From Celerinatantimonas yamalensis (GTDB lineage Bacteria > Pseudomonadota > Gammaproteobacteria > Enterobacterales > Celerinatantimonadaceae), in assembly GCF_046054155.1 (NCBI RefSeq), contig NZ_JBEQCT010000001.1, positions 682,001-746,000 on the forward strand: 64,000 bases of DNA. Reading direction: 5' to 3'. A program made the translations under genes and the position numbers. The stretch's first letter is position 1. Every line of letters begins with the position of its first letter. Shown in pieces: positions 44,006-53,812 of this stretch. The notes beneath the pieces were generated by a model. That model made no database searches. It was not told the DNA's origin and saw nothing but the letters and a program-made list of their open reading frames with translations.

Positions 44006-46807
44006 TTACTTAATAGTTAATGCATCTTGAACGAGTGCTCGTTGTTGCTCTAAATGCAGTGACATATAACCAACAGCAGGCGATGCTGAGGCTTCACGCC
44101 CAGCGTAACGAAGTTTTGCATTGTCTGGTATGGCAGCAAAAAAATGATGCTGACTACAGTACCAAGCCCCTTGGTTTTGAGGTTCTTCTTGGCACCAAAC
44201 AAACTGTTTAACGTGTTGATATTTCTCTAGTAATTGAGAAATATCTTCATAAGGGAATGGGTAGAGTTGCTCAATACGAATAATAGCAACATTCGTTTGC
44301 TCTGCTTTACGGCGCGCGTCCAACAGGTCGTAGTAAACCTTACCTGCACACATGACAATTTGTTCAACCTGCTCAGGAATTAGTTCATCAATTTCATCGA
44401 GCACATTATAAAACCTCCCAGAAGCCAACTCGTCAAGCGATGAAACAGCCGTTGGATGACGAAGGAGCGATTTAGGTGACATTACAATTAATGGTCGTCG
44501 AATTTTACGAATATGTTGCCGGCGTAACATGTGATAAACCTGAGCAGGTGTTGAAGGCACACAGACCTGCATGTTTTGTTCAGCACACAGTTGTAAAAAA
44601 CGTTCTAAACGAGCGGATGAATGCTCTGGCCCCTGCCCTTCATAACCGTGCGGAAGTAACATCACTAACCCGCACATCCTGCCCCATTTTTGTTCACCAG
44701 AGGATAAAAATTGGTCAATCACAACTTGGGCGCCGTTAGCAAAATCACCAAACTGAGCTTCCCACAACACCAGTGATTCAGGTTCAGCTGTCGAATAACC
44801 ATATTCAAAAGCTAACACCGCTTCTTCTGATAGGACCGAATCATATAAATAAAATGGTCCTTGCTGATCACTTAAATTTTTTAGTGGAAAATAAGTAGAG
44901 CCATCATCTTGATTATGCAGCACCGCATGGCGATGGAAAAATGTCCCTCGCCCTGTATCTTGACCTGTTAAACGAACTCCGGCTCCACTATCAAGCAGTG
45001 TGGCATAAGCTAAATTTTCAGCGAACCCCCAATCAGCGGGTTTTTCGCCTTTAGCCATTAACGCACGGTCTTCATAGACTTTACGAACACGTGGATGCAA
45101 TTTATGACTGTCGGGATAAATCGATATTTTTTCTGCCAACTCTTTTACTTTGTCTATATCTAGCCGAGTATCGTATTCAATATCCCAAGAATGGTTAAGA
45201 TAAGGTTTCCAGTTAACTGAATGACCCGTCATCGGGCGCCATTCCTCTACAACGCACTCACCACGATCAAGTTGATCGCGATATCCATTACTGAGCGAAT
45301 TAACCTCGGAATCTTCTAAAATATTCTCGCTAGTCAGTTGATTAGCATAAACTTTCCGAGGGGTTGGGTGTTTTTTGATCTTTTGATACATCAACGGTTG
45401 CGTTGCATTCGGCTCATCCGCTTCGTTATGCCCATGACGGCGATAACAGACTAACTCAACGACTACATCCCGCTTAAAGGTGTTACGAAAATCAAGAGCT
45501 AATTGTCCAACAAATGCAACCGCTTGTGGGTCATCGCCGTTTACATGGAAAATAGGCGCCTGCACCATTTTGGCAATATCAGTACAATATTGGGTAGAGC
45601 GAGAATCTCGAGGGTTCGATGTTGTAAAACCGATTTGGTTGTTGATTACGATACGAACTGTCCCGCCTACACTATAGCCGCGGGTTTGTGACATATTGAA
45701 TGTTTCTTGGACAACCCCTTGTCCGGCAATCGCAGCATCACCATGGATTGTAATCGGTAAACAACTATCACCACGACGGTCTTGACGAGCTCTCACTGAA
45801 CCAATCACAACGGGATTAACGATCTCTAAATGCGAGGGGTTAAACGCTAAAGAAAGGTGGACATTACCGCCAGGGGTTGCAAAATCAGAACTAAACCCTT
45901 GGTGATATTTTACGTCCCCAGTTCCCCAAGCACTATCGTGACGCCCTGCAAATTCATCAAATAGTTCAGCCGACGTCTTACCAAGAACATTTACCAACAC
46001 ATTTAAACGACCACGGTGAGCCATTCCTATCACAACTTCCTTAAGGCCAGCACTACCACTTGAACGAACGAGTTCCTTAAGTAAAACAATTAAACTATCG
46101 CCACCTTCAAGTGAAAACCGTTTTGCCCCAGGAAACTTAGCCCCTAAGTATTTCTCAAGGCCCTCAGCGGCGGTAAGGCTTTTAAGTAAACGAATTTGAT
46201 CATCTTTAGAATAATTGCCACACCCTTCCACTGACTCCAAGTGCGCTTGGATCCAACGCTTTTCTTCAGTATCAGTGATATGCATATACTCAGCACCAAT
46301 GGAGCCACAATACGTTTTTTGCAATGACCGATATAGTTCATCTAGCGGCATGGTCTCGCGGCCAATTGCATATGAACCGACATTAAATGCTTGGTTAAAG
46401 TCACTATCTTCTAAATTATGAAAGGCAGGATCTAAATCAGGAACTCGAGGCTGTTTCCATAGTTCAAGAGGATCTAACTTGGCATGTTGGTGCCCACGAA
46501 AACGGAACGCATTAATTAATTGAAGAACTTTTACTTGCTTAGAGCCTGTTTGAGGGTCTTGTGCAGAAGAACTTATTCGAGAATTATTATCTCGTGCCAA
46601 TCGGAGGAAATATTCCTTCAGTGGAGAAAGCGGCACGTCATCTGGAATATTCGACCGGTGAGGGAGTGCGTTAAATACCGCAACCCAATCATCCGGTACA
46701 GATTCAGGGTCTTCAAGAAAGGCTTCATAGAGTTCTTCAACATAAGCAATATTGGCGCCATATAGATGTGAAGAATCGAGCCAATCTTTCATTATGCCAT
46801 TTTGCAT
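44006..46807 (-). CDS. sucA: 2-oxoglutarate dehydrogenase E1
   Basis: SucA is the thiamine-diphosphate E1 subunit of the 2-oxoglutarate dehydrogenase complex. From the ATG at 46807 it has 933 residues, exactly the E. coli length; a TTG three bases earlier is less likely. The N-terminus MQNGIMKDWLDSSHLYGAN matches the peripheral-subunit-binding region; AHRGRLNVLVNVLGK, the TPP motif GDAAIAGQGVVQETFNMS and PHGYEGQGPEHSSARLERFL are family landmarks. It follows sdhB by about 105 bases. Confidence 0.97.
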   Translation of the reverse strand: MQNGIMKDWLDSSHLYGANIAYVEELYEAFLEDPESVPDDWVAVFNALPHRSNIPDDVPLSPLKEYFLRLARDNNSRISSSAQDPQTGSKQVKVLQLINAFRFRGHQHAKLDPLELWKQPRVPDLDPAFHNLEDSDFNQAFNVGSYAIGRETMPLDELYRSLQKTYCGSIGAEYMHITDTEEKRWIQAHLESVEGCGNYSKDDQIRLLKSLTAAEGLEKYLGAKFPGAKRFSLEGGDSLIVLLKELVRSSGSAGLKEVVIGMAHRGRLNVLVNVLGKTSAELFDEFAGRHDSAWGTGDVKYHQGFSSDFATPGGNVHLSLAFNPSHLEIVNPVVIGSVRARQDRRGDSCLPITIHGDAAIAGQGVVQETFNMSQTRGYSVGGTVRIVINNQIGFTTSNPRDSRSTQYCTDIAKMVQAPIFHVNGDDPQAVAFVGQLALDFRNTFKRDVVVELVCYRRHGHNEADEPNATQPLMYQKIKKHPTPRKVYANQLTSENILEDSEVNSLSNGYRDQLDRGECVVEEWRPMTGHSVNWKPYLNHSWDIEYDTRLDIDKVKELAEKISIYPDSHKLHPRVRKVYEDRALMAKGEKPADWGFAENLAYATLLDSGAGVRLTGQDTGRGTFFHRHAVLHNQDDGSTYFPLKNLSDQQGPFYLYDSVLSEEAVLAFEYGYSTAEPESLVLWEAQFGDFANGAQVVIDQFLSSGEQKWGRMCGLVMLLPHGYEGQGPEHSSARLERFLQLCAEQNMQVCVPSTPAQVYHMLRRQHIRKIRRPLIVMSPKSLLRHPTAVSSLDELASGRFYNVLDEIDELIPEQVEQIVMCAGKVYYDLLDARRKAEQTNVAIIRIEQLYPFPYEDISQLLEKYQHVKQFVWCQEEPQNQGAWYCSQHHFFAAIPDNAKLRYAGREASASPAVGYMSLHLEQQRALVQDALTIK

Positions 46808-46864
46808 CAATTATTTCCCTTGTACTCATCTCTTTATTCAGGTCAAATCAATTCCCCATAAAAT

Positions 46865-46886
46865 AGCCTTTAAAAAGCTAAAGGCT
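46865..46886 (-). other. Hairpin in the sdhB-sucA intercistronic gap
   Basis: AGCCTTT / AAAGGCT, a 7-bp stem with an 8-base loop, lies between sdhB and sucA, about 58 bases before the sucA start on the minus strand. E. coli has regulatory processing in this same gap; here the hairpin may stabilise or partly end the sdh message. Confidence 0.45.
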
Positions 46887-46912
46887 GTTTAGGGATTGGT
46901 CACACATTAGGA

Positions 46913-47632
46913 CTATACGGCTTCTTTTAATAGCATTGACTTAATTTTACCAATTGCCTTGGTTGGATTAAGTCCTTTAGGGCAGACACTGACACAGTTC
47001 ATAATACTATGACAACGAAAAACACTAAATGCATCATCTAATTCAGAAAGGCGCTCTTTGGATGCATTATCGCGACTATCTGCTAGCCAACGATAAGAAG
47101 CCAAAAGTCCAGCCGGTCCAACAAATTTATCAGGGTTCCACCAAAAAGATGGACACGCAGTCGAACAGCAAGCGCAAAGAATACACTCATACATGCCGTC
47201 AAGTTCAGCACGTTGTTCGGGTGATTGTAAATGTTCACGAGCAGGTGGCGGTGTTGAATCATTTTGATGAATTAAATATGGCTTAATTCGCTCATAGTTT
47301 TCATAGAATTGACTCATATCAATAATCAAATCTCGAACCACAGGCAAACCAGGCAAAGGTCGAATGACCACCTCTCCTTTTCCTAATAAATCAGACAATG
47401 GCGTGATACAGGCTAATCCATTTTTACCGTTTAAATTCATACCATCTGAGCCACACACACCTTCACGGCATGAACGACGAAATGCAAGTGTTGGGTCTTG
47501 CTCTTTCAGTTTTAACAGTGCATCAAGCACCATCATATCCGACCCTTCTGGAATATCGAGCAGATAATCCTTCATATACGGTTTGTTATCTGTCGCAGGA
47601 TTGTAGCGATAGATGGAAAATTTCACATTCAT
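46913..47632 (-). CDS. sdhB: Succinate dehydrogenase iron-sulfur subunit
   Basis: SdhB carries the [2Fe-2S], [4Fe-4S] and [3Fe-4S] clusters of respiratory complex II. The 239-residue protein (238 in E. coli) shows the 2Fe-2S motif CREGVCGSDGMNLNGKNGLAC, the 4Fe-4S motif CILCACCSTACPSFWW and the final CHSIMNCVSVCPKGLNP. It begins 17 bases after sdhA. Confidence 0.97.
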   Translation of the reverse strand: MNVKFSIYRYNPATDNKPYMKDYLLDIPEGSDMMVLDALLKLKEQDPTLAFRRSCREGVCGSDGMNLNGKNGLACITPLSDLLGKGEVVIRPLPGLPVVRDLIIDMSQFYENYERIKPYLIHQNDSTPPPAREHLQSPEQRAELDGMYECILCACCSTACPSFWWNPDKFVGPAGLLASYRWLADSRDNASKERLSELDDAFSVFRCHSIMNCVSVCPKGLNPTKAIGKIKSMLLKEAV

Positions 47633-47649
47633 TAATAGCCACTCCTCAA

Positions 47650-49419
47650 TTAATAAGTTCTGATTTTCGGTGGGAAGGCTTCTCGTAAATGAGGTGCCAT
47701 ATTGACAGCTCGGCGTTGCATTTGCTCAGATTCAGGGTTATAGAGAGAATGACATAACCAATTTTGATCGTCACGATCTGGGAAATCCTCACGGCTATGC
47801 GCCCCTCGACTCTCAGTACGGAAATTTGCCGCACTTGCGGTCGCCAACGCTGTTGCCATCAAATTATCGAGTTCTAAACACTCGACACGTTGCGTATTAA
47901 AATCTCGAGACTTATCATCAAGACGGGCATTTTGTAGCCGCTCACGAATTGTTTTAAGCTCTGCCAGCCCTTCCGCCATCACACTACCTTCACGGAATAC
48001 AGAAAAGTGCATTTGCATACAGTGTTGCAATTCATGGCGTAATTTTGCCGGATCTTCACCATCTTTAGATGAGTTTTCCCAGCGATTATAGCGGTGCATT
48101 GCACTTTCAATATCTGACTCTGAAGCCTCTTGCGATAATTGTGTCTCAGCTAAATAGGTTTTTAAGAAACGTCCTGCTGAACGGCCAAATACAATCAGAT
48201 CAAGTAATGAATTACCACCTAAGCGATTCGCACCATGAACAGACACACACGCGATCTCACCGACGGCAAACAACCCATTGACTATTTTATCATTTCCTTG
48301 GGCATCTTGACAAAGGGCTTGTCCATGAATTGTCGTTGGAATTCCCCCCATTTGGTAGTGGCATGTTGGAATAACAGGGATCGGCTCTTTTACCGGATCG
48401 ATGTGTGCGAAGGTACGAGACAACTCGCAAATCCCCGGTAAACGAGACTCAAGGACTTCTTCACCCAGGTGATCCAATTTTAATTTAAGGTGTGTTCCCC
48501 ACGGACCTTCACAACCACGACCTTCAAGAATTTCTGTCATCATCGAACGGGCGACAACATCACGGCTAGCCAAATCTTTAGCATTTGGTGCATAACGTTC
48601 CATAAAACGCTCACCATCTTTATTCAGTAAGTAGCCGCCTTCACCTCGACACCCTTCTGTTACTAAGACGCCAGCACCAGCAATACCAGTTGGATGAAAT
48701 TGCCACATTTCCATATCTTGAACAGGCACATTAGCACGCAAAGCCATACCAATTCCATCGCCAGTATTGATATGCGCGTTAGTTGTCGACGCAAAGATAC
48801 GCCCTGCACCGCCTGTCGCCAATACTGTTGCCCTAGCTTTAAAATAAACTAGTTCACCCGTTTCAATACTAATTGCCGTGACGCCAACCACATCGTTTTG
48901 GCTGTTTTTAACCAGATCGAGCGCATACCACTCAGAAAAAACAGTGGTTTTGTTTTTGATATTTTGCTGATATAGAGTATGTAGCAATGCATGCCCAGTT
49001 CTATCAGCTGCGGCTGCAGTACGCGATGCTTGCTCCCCTCCAAAATCTCTCGACTGTCCGCCAAAAGGACGTTGATAAATTTTACCATTTGGCAATCGTG
49101 AAAAAGGCAACCCCATATGTTCAAGCTCAATGACTGCTTCAGGGCCGGCATTACACATAAACTCAATCGCGTCTTGGTCACCGATATAATCGGAGCCTTT
49201 GACGGTATCGTACATATGCCACTGCCAATTGTCTGGATGGGTGTTTCCGAGGGCAACTGTAATACCGCCTTGAGCAGATACAGTGTGAGAACGGGTTGGA
49301 AATACTTTAGAAATCAATGCGCAGGAATTACCTTGTTGAGAAATCTGCAACGCTGCACGCATACCAGCACCGCCAGCACCAATAACTACTGCATCAAATT
49401 CACGAATCGTTAAAGTCAC
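47650..49419 (-). CDS. sdhA: Succinate dehydrogenase flavoprotein subunit
   Basis: SdhA oxidises succinate to fumarate with covalently bound FAD. From GTG 49419 it has 589 residues (588 in E. coli); a GTG nine bases further upstream also opens the frame, but 49419 has GGAG at ideal spacing inside the sdhD end. The FAD fold VIGAGGAGMRAALQ, the FAD-linking His in RSHTVSAQGG and the active-site HPTG/ RGEGG region (FHPTGIAGAG) are visible. Its start overlaps the sdhD stop region. Confidence 0.96.
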   Translation of the reverse strand: MTLTIREFDAVVIGAGGAGMRAALQISQQGNSCALISKVFPTRSHTVSAQGGITVALGNTHPDNWQWHMYDTVKGSDYIGDQDAIEFMCNAGPEAVIELEHMGLPFSRLPNGKIYQRPFGGQSRDFGGEQASRTAAAADRTGHALLHTLYQQNIKNKTTVFSEWYALDLVKNSQNDVVGVTAISIETGELVYFKARATVLATGGAGRIFASTTNAHINTGDGIGMALRANVPVQDMEMWQFHPTGIAGAGVLVTEGCRGEGGYLLNKDGERFMERYAPNAKDLASRDVVARSMMTEILEGRGCEGPWGTHLKLKLDHLGEEVLESRLPGICELSRTFAHIDPVKEPIPVIPTCHYQMGGIPTTIHGQALCQDAQGNDKIVNGLFAVGEIACVSVHGANRLGGNSLLDLIVFGRSAGRFLKTYLAETQLSQEASESDIESAMHRYNRWENSSKDGEDPAKLRHELQHCMQMHFSVFREGSVMAEGLAELKTIRERLQNARLDDKSRDFNTQRVECLELDNLMATALATASAANFRTESRGAHSREDFPDRDDQNWLCHSLYNPESEQMQRRAVNMAPHLREAFPPKIRTY

Positions 49420-49420
49420 T

Positions 49421-49765
49421 CTATACACTCCATAAAATCACAATGCCCGCCGCTACATAAAACAAAGCGACCACATTAAGCACCCATTGACAAGCGAGAC
49501 GTAGTGCCGTGTGATGAACATAATCACTTAATACTTGCCAAAGTCCGATCCAAGCATGGATCAACATGGCAACAAGAGCCATCAAGGTAAAGGCCTTTGT
49601 CGAAACTTCACTAAAAAAGCTATGCCATAACTCATAGGTGACATCATTAAATGCGACAAAACTGACTAGATAGATGACATAAAGAGCAAGAATAGCCGCT
49701 GACGCACGCACTAATATATAGTCATGAGTTCCACTTCGCCCCACTGTTGCAGCATTATTTACCAT
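49421..49765 (-). CDS. sdhD: Succinate dehydrogenase membrane anchor SdhD
   Basis: SdhD is one of two anchors that bind heme b and ubiquinone. The 114-residue product from ATG 49765 (115 in E. coli) has three membrane helices and the conserved GRSGTHDYILVRASAAIL start, with Ala-His heme-side region MLIHAWIGLWQVLSDYVHH. The open frame upstream to 49924 lies inside sdhC and is not used. It overlaps sdhC by 7 bases and its stop lies at the sdhA start. Confidence 0.95.
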   Translation of the reverse strand: MVNNAATVGRSGTHDYILVRASAAILALYVIYLVSFVAFNDVTYELWHSFFSEVSTKAFTLMALVAMLIHAWIGLWQVLSDYVHHTALRLACQWVLNVVALFYVAAGIVILWSV

Positions 49766-50136
49766 ACAAGTATCCCCATCAGTACAGCAATAACTGCCAC
49801 GACAATAAAGCCGCCTCGAGCACTCGCTGAACCGCTTTGTAATTCTTCCCAGTAGCCAAAGTCCATTACTACATGCCGTATTCCGAACACAATGTGATAA
49901 GCTAAGACGCTTAAGATAATCCACATAACCAGTTTTACAGGCAGCGAGTCAAGCCAACCCATCACCACAGCAAAACCATCTGCTGAATGCAATGATTTGG
50001 AAAGCAGACTTAACAGTACAGCCAATGCAAAAAAAGTAATAACGCCGGAAACACGATGAAGAATCGATGCGATAGCCGCTATAGGGAAGCGAATCGTTTG
50101 TATATCTAAATTTACAGGTCTGGATTTATTATTCAC
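49759..50136 (-). CDS. sdhC: Succinate dehydrogenase cytochrome b556 subunit SdhC
   Basis: SdhC is the other membrane anchor. The 125-residue protein (129 in E. coli) starts from a GTG and shows RPVNLDIQTIRFPIAAIASI, the quinone-site HRVSG (Ser and Arg) and the heme His region YHIVFGIRHVVMDFG. Three membrane helices are evident. It is the first gene of the sdhCDAB-sucABCD operon. Confidence 0.95.
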   Translation of the reverse strand: MNNKSRPVNLDIQTIRFPIAAIASILHRVSGVITFFALAVLLSLLSKSLHSADGFAVVMGWLDSLPVKLVMWIILSVLAYHIVFGIRHVVMDFGYWEELQSGSASARGGFIVVAVIAVLMGILVW

Positions 50137-50528
50137 AATATTTACCCACTTACATCCATGAGTTTACGCTGGATTAGTAACCTAATTGAGATTACATAGT
50201 TATAAATATGTTAAAAATTATTTTTACTTAGTCAATGCTTGTTTTGGAAGCATTGCGACACATTAATACCTTTCCAAATCACTAAGTTGTAGTCATAACT
50301 ACTGAGCCAGTATAGTGAGGCGGTACTTCAAATACAATTAACAATTGTGCAAAGTATTCTTTTTTTAAAATATGAGGCATAGTTCACATTTCTCTATTTA
50401 ACAAATAGTATATACAAGTGTAACAATTCCCATTCTTCTCAGTAGTTTGACAACCCTTCTGATCGGGGTAATACTGAATTCACATTTAACCATATAAATT
50501 ACAAATTATAGAGCAAGGGAGACGTGCT
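50137..50528. promoter_or_regulatory. Divergent control region between sdhC and gltA
   Basis: About 390 AT-rich bases separate the two divergent TCA units. An 8-bp inverted repeat (CAATGCTT at 50233-50240, AAGCATTG at 50248-50255) and a 5-bp one (GTAGT/ACTAC at 50289-50302) lie on the sdhC side. I cannot see a perfect CRP or FNR site; several GTTA-type words could bind ArcA, but no clear direct repeat stands out. Confidence 0.4.
50447..50474 (+). promoter_or_regulatory. Candidate gltA promoter
   Basis: A perfect -35 TTGACA (50447-50452) is followed 16 bases later by TAATAC (50469-50474), a fair -10, giving a start about 47 bases before the gltA ATG. Confidence 0.5.
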
Positions 50529-51815
50529 ATGGCTGATAATGTAGCCACATTACATTTGCCCGGACAGGAGCCTATTGAGCTTCCGATTATGTCTGGGACA
50601 GCCGGACATGATGTAATCGATGTTCGGCAGCTAGGCTCAAAAGGCTACTTCACCTTTGATCCCGGTTTTTTATCAACCGCATCATGCGAGTCACAAATAA
50701 CCTTCATTGATGGAGACAAAGGGCTATTATTACACCGCGGTTATCCGATTGAGCAACTCGCAGAGCAATCAGAATACCTTGAGGTATGTTATTTATTGCT
50801 ATTTGGAGAGCGCCCCACTGAAGAACAGTATAGTCAATTTAAACTAATCGTGACTCGTCATACGATGCTTCACGAACAGTTAATCCATTTTTTCCAAGGT
50901 TTTCGCCGAGATTCTCATCCAATGGCCATCATGGTTGGTGTTGTTGGTGCATTATCTGCTTTTTATCATGATTCTCTGGATGTCACTAATGAACGACATC
51001 GTGAGATCGCCGCCTATCGATTACTCTCAAAAATGCCAACTCTGGCAGCAATGAGTTACAAATATTCGATTGGCCAACCGTTTGTGTATCCAAGAAATGA
51101 TCTTAGTTATGCCGGTAATTTCCTAAACATGATGTTCTCTGTTCCCACCGAAGACTATGTCCCCAATCCAGTTGTTGAAAAAGCGATGGACCGTATTTTT
51201 ATCCTCCATGCTGATCATGAACAAAATGCCTCGACTTCAACGGTTCGATTAGCAGGCTCATCTGCATCAAACCCATTTGCCTGTATTGCTGCAGGGATTG
51301 CCTGCCTTTGGGGGCCAGCGCATGGTGGTGCTAACGAAGCTTGCCTCGCTATGCTAGAAGAAATAGGTTCCGTTGATCGCATACCAGAATTTATTGAGCG
51401 AGCGAAGGATAAAGATGACCCATTCCGTTTGATGGGTTTTGGACATCGCGTCTACAAAAATTATGATCCTCGTGCTAAAGTCATGCGGGAAACCTGTCAT
51501 GATGTATTAGAAGAGTTAAAAATTGATGATCCGCTCTTAGATGTGGCGATGGCACTCGAACACATTGCATTGACCGATGAATATTTTATCGAGAAGAAAC
51601 TCTACCCTAATGTTGATTTCTATTCAGGGATTGTTATGCGCGCAATCGGCATACCAACCACTATGTTTACCGTAATGTTTGCGCTAGCTCGCACTGTCGG
51701 CTGGATTGCTCATTGGATAGAAATGTTGCAAACACCAGGTCAACGAATTGGTCGACCGCGGCAACTTTACACAGGGGAAAGCATGCGAGATTTTCCGAAA
51801 AAACCTCGTGAATAG
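50529..51815 (+). CDS. gltA: Citrate synthase
   Basis: GltA condenses oxaloacetate and acetyl-CoA to citrate. The 428-residue protein (427 in E. coli) is the hexameric, NADH-regulated type I by length. Catalytic residues lie in GPAHGGANEACLAM (His), FGHRVYKNYDPRAKVM (His) and NVDFYSGIV (Asp). An AAGGGAG ribosome site precedes the ATG. It is divergent from the sdh-suc operon and ends at a terminator. Confidence 0.97.
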   Translation: MADNVATLHLPGQEPIELPIMSGTAGHDVIDVRQLGSKGYFTFDPGFLSTASCESQITFIDGDKGLLLHRGYPIEQLAEQSEYLEVCYLLLFGERPTEEQYSQFKLIVTRHTMLHEQLIHFFQGFRRDSHPMAIMVGVVGALSAFYHDSLDVTNERHREIAAYRLLSKMPTLAAMSYKYSIGQPFVYPRNDLSYAGNFLNMMFSVPTEDYVPNPVVEKAMDRIFILHADHEQNASTSTVRLAGSSASNPFACIAAGIACLWGPAHGGANEACLAMLEEIGSVDRIPEFIERAKDKDDPFRLMGFGHRVYKNYDPRAKVMRETCHDVLEELKIDDPLLDVAMALEHIALTDEYFIEKKLYPNVDFYSGIVMRAIGIPTTMFTVMFALARTVGWIAHWIEMLQTPGQRIGRPRQLYTGESMRDFPKKPRE

Positions 51816-51831
51816 TATTTCATTACTAGAT

Positions 51832-51854
51832 AAAAAGGCCGCGAAGGTCTTTTT
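51832..51854. terminator. Terminator after gltA
   Basis: AAAAAGGCC / GGTCTTTTT (one G-T pair) with loop GCGAA, 16 bases after the stop; A- and T-rich flanks make it usable from both strands, so it may also end kdsB. Confidence 0.82.
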
Positions 51855-51904
51855 ATCTATATAGTCACGTTCTACCATCAAATTTAGCTAATTTTATGAT
51901 AAAT

Positions 51905-52657
51905 CTAGCTGTTAGTACATTGACTGGTAATGATTTGACGCACTTTGATCAGATCTTCTGGCGTATCAACCCCAACAAGAGGCTCAACCAGAGCTTTCGT
52001 TATCTTTATAGAAAAACCATGCCAAAGGACTCGTAGCTGCTCAAGTTTTTCAATCAGCTCGAGCGGCGATGGCGGTAATGCTACATATTGGCGAATAAAG
52101 CCAGCACGATAGGCGTAAATTCCAATATGACGCATATAGCTTTCTAGCGGCCAGATCTGCTCACGCGAATATGGAATTGCGGCACGGCTAAAATACAATG
52201 CCCGTTCTCGGCTATCACAAACAACTTTGACTACATTGGGATCTTGAAGCGTTTCGATATCGGATATATGAGCGCCTAAGGTCGCCATGGGCATTTGTGC
52301 ATCAGCGCTTAATAGTTTGGCAACCTGATCGACAATGATTGGTGGAATTAGCGGTTCATCACCTTGAATATTAACAATAATTTCTTGATCATCCAGCTGT
52401 AACTTAGTGACTACTTCAGCGAGTCGCTCAGTCCCTGATTCATGACTTGTCTGCGTTAAGCAAACCTCGCCTTGAAATTGCCTAACACAATCAACAATCC
52501 GCTGATCGTCAGTTGCTACGACCACGCGATTTGCGCCACATAGACACGCTTGCTCGTATACACGTTGAATCATCGGTTTACCAGCAATGTCAATTAAAGG
52601 TTTACCTGGCAATCTGGTTGACGCATACCGAGCCGGAATAACAATGGTGTAATTCAT
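51905..52657 (-). CDS. kdsB: CMP-Kdo synthetase
   Basis: KdsB makes CMP-Kdo, the activated Kdo used to build the inner core of lipopolysaccharide. The 250-residue protein (248 in E. coli) has the nucleotidyltransferase start VIPARYASTRLPGKPL, QRVYEQA, NIQGDEPLIPP and the Kdo-binding HIGIYAYRAGFI. Its ATG overlaps ycaR by 4 bases. It is the last gene of a comEC-msbA-lpxK-ycaR-kdsB run. Confidence 0.96.
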   Translation of the reverse strand: MNYTIVIPARYASTRLPGKPLIDIAGKPMIQRVYEQACLCGANRVVVATDDQRIVDCVRQFQGEVCLTQTSHESGTERLAEVVTKLQLDDQEIIVNIQGDEPLIPPIIVDQVAKLLSADAQMPMATLGAHISDIETLQDPNVVKVVCDSRERALYFSRAAIPYSREQIWPLESYMRHIGIYAYRAGFIRQYVALPPSPLELIEKLEQLRVLWHGFSIKITKALVEPLVGVDTPEDLIKVRQIITSQCTNS

Positions 52658-52842
52658 TTAGGCAACTCATCACAGGTTAACTCCCGCGCCTTGTCTTCTA
52701 ATAACACCGGGATCCCTTGGTCAATCGCATAAGCTAACCTATCAAACTTACAAATCAACTCATTATTGTTTTTGTCAAAATACAGTTTTCCCTTACAAAT
52801 AGGACAAGCGACAATTTCCAACAGATTATGATCAAGCGACAT
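52654..52842 (-). CDS. ycaR: Trm112-like small protein YcaR
   Basis: This 62-residue protein (60 in E. coli YcaR) belongs to the Trm112/UPF0434 group, small zinc-knuckle-like activators of methyltransferases in other organisms. It has the CPICKGKL motif at about residues 13-20 and a second half ELICKFDRLAYAIDQGIPVL. The bacterial role is not proven. The start ATG 52842 has a GGAG site; the frame runs further upstream inside lpxK. It overlaps lpxK by 11 bases and kdsB by 4. Confidence 0.92.
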   Translation of the reverse strand: MSLDHNLLEIVACPICKGKLYFDKNNNELICKFDRLAYAIDQGIPVLLEDKARELTCDELPK

Positions 52843-53812
52843 ACACACGCTCCAGTTGTTGTAAGATAGAAGAATAAAATGCATCAGGCAACTGCGCCGA
52901 TACAGGTAGATAATACCACTTAGGGCCGGCTTGATGACTATATTTCAAGGCATCTTTCTCAGTCATAAGTACAATTTGGTCATGATATTTTTGAATTTGC
53001 TCATGAGTGAGTCGTCCGTGATCACCAATCTCTATACATTCATCAATCCCAATGCCCATCTGCCGTAGTGTTTGATAAAAACGAGGCGGATGACCAATAC
53101 CAGCCAACGCCACACCATGGCTAGGCATGCTTACTGATTCGACTAACTGACCGGAACCAACATAGCGCCAATCATCAGGTGTTAGCGCCATCACATCCGC
53201 ATCGTAGTGATCAATAGGGCCACCATTAGCAACTATTCGATCGACGCTCATTAAACGAGAAAGTGGCTCTCGCAGCGGCCCTGCCGGCAAGCAAAAACAA
53301 TTACCAAATTGACGCTCGGCATCCACCACACAGATTTCGATATCACGAGCCAATTGATAATGTTGCATGCCATCATCAGCAATAATAACATCGCACTCTG
53401 GATAACCTTTTTGGACAAATTCAACGGCTTGCGGCCGACGCCGACAGATGACCACGGGGCAACCTGTACGACGCCGAATTAACAGAGGTTCATCGCCGCA
53501 AAGTGATGTATCCATATCGTCGTTCACCGCCAACGGTCCAACCGCTTGTCCTCCATACCCTCGGCTGATCACAGCGGGTGTATAGCCTTGCGTTCTTAAA
53601 TAGTGGCAAAGCGCGAGTACAACAGGTGTTTTGCCATTGCCACCAATACCAATATTTCCGACAATAATAACGGGTAGTGTACTGCGGTAACTGCGCTGTG
53701 GATGCTGTTGATATTGACGGTACCGATACCGAACAATCACACTGAACAACCAACTGAGCGGCCAAAGCAACCATGTTAGCGGTCCTTTTCGATACCATAT
53801 GGTGTTAAGCAC
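52832..53812 (-). CDS. lpxK: Tetraacyldisaccharide 4'-kinase
   Basis: LpxK phosphorylates the 4' position of the lipid A precursor at the inner membrane. I chose GTG 53812 because the product (326 residues, 328 in E. coli) then aligns with the E. coli start; a GTG six bases earlier and a much longer open frame to 53995 exist. An N-terminal membrane helix is followed by Walker A GIGGNGKT, the SRGYGG motif and DDGMQHYQLARD. It overlaps msbA by 8 bases and ycaR by 11, so the three are translationally coupled. Confidence 0.94.
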   Translation of the reverse strand: MLNTIWYRKGPLTWLLWPLSWLFSVIVRYRYRQYQQHPQRSYRSTLPVIIVGNIGIGGNGKTPVVLALCHYLRTQGYTPAVISRGYGGQAVGPLAVNDDMDTSLCGDEPLLIRRRTGCPVVICRRRPQAVEFVQKGYPECDVIIADDGMQHYQLARDIEICVVDAERQFGNCFCLPAGPLREPLSRLMSVDRIVANGGPIDHYDADVMALTPDDWRYVGSGQLVESVSMPSHGVALAGIGHPPRFYQTLRQMGIGIDECIEIGDHGRLTHEQIQKYHDQIVLMTEKDALKYSHQAGPKWYYLPVSAQLPDAFYSSILQQLERVYVA

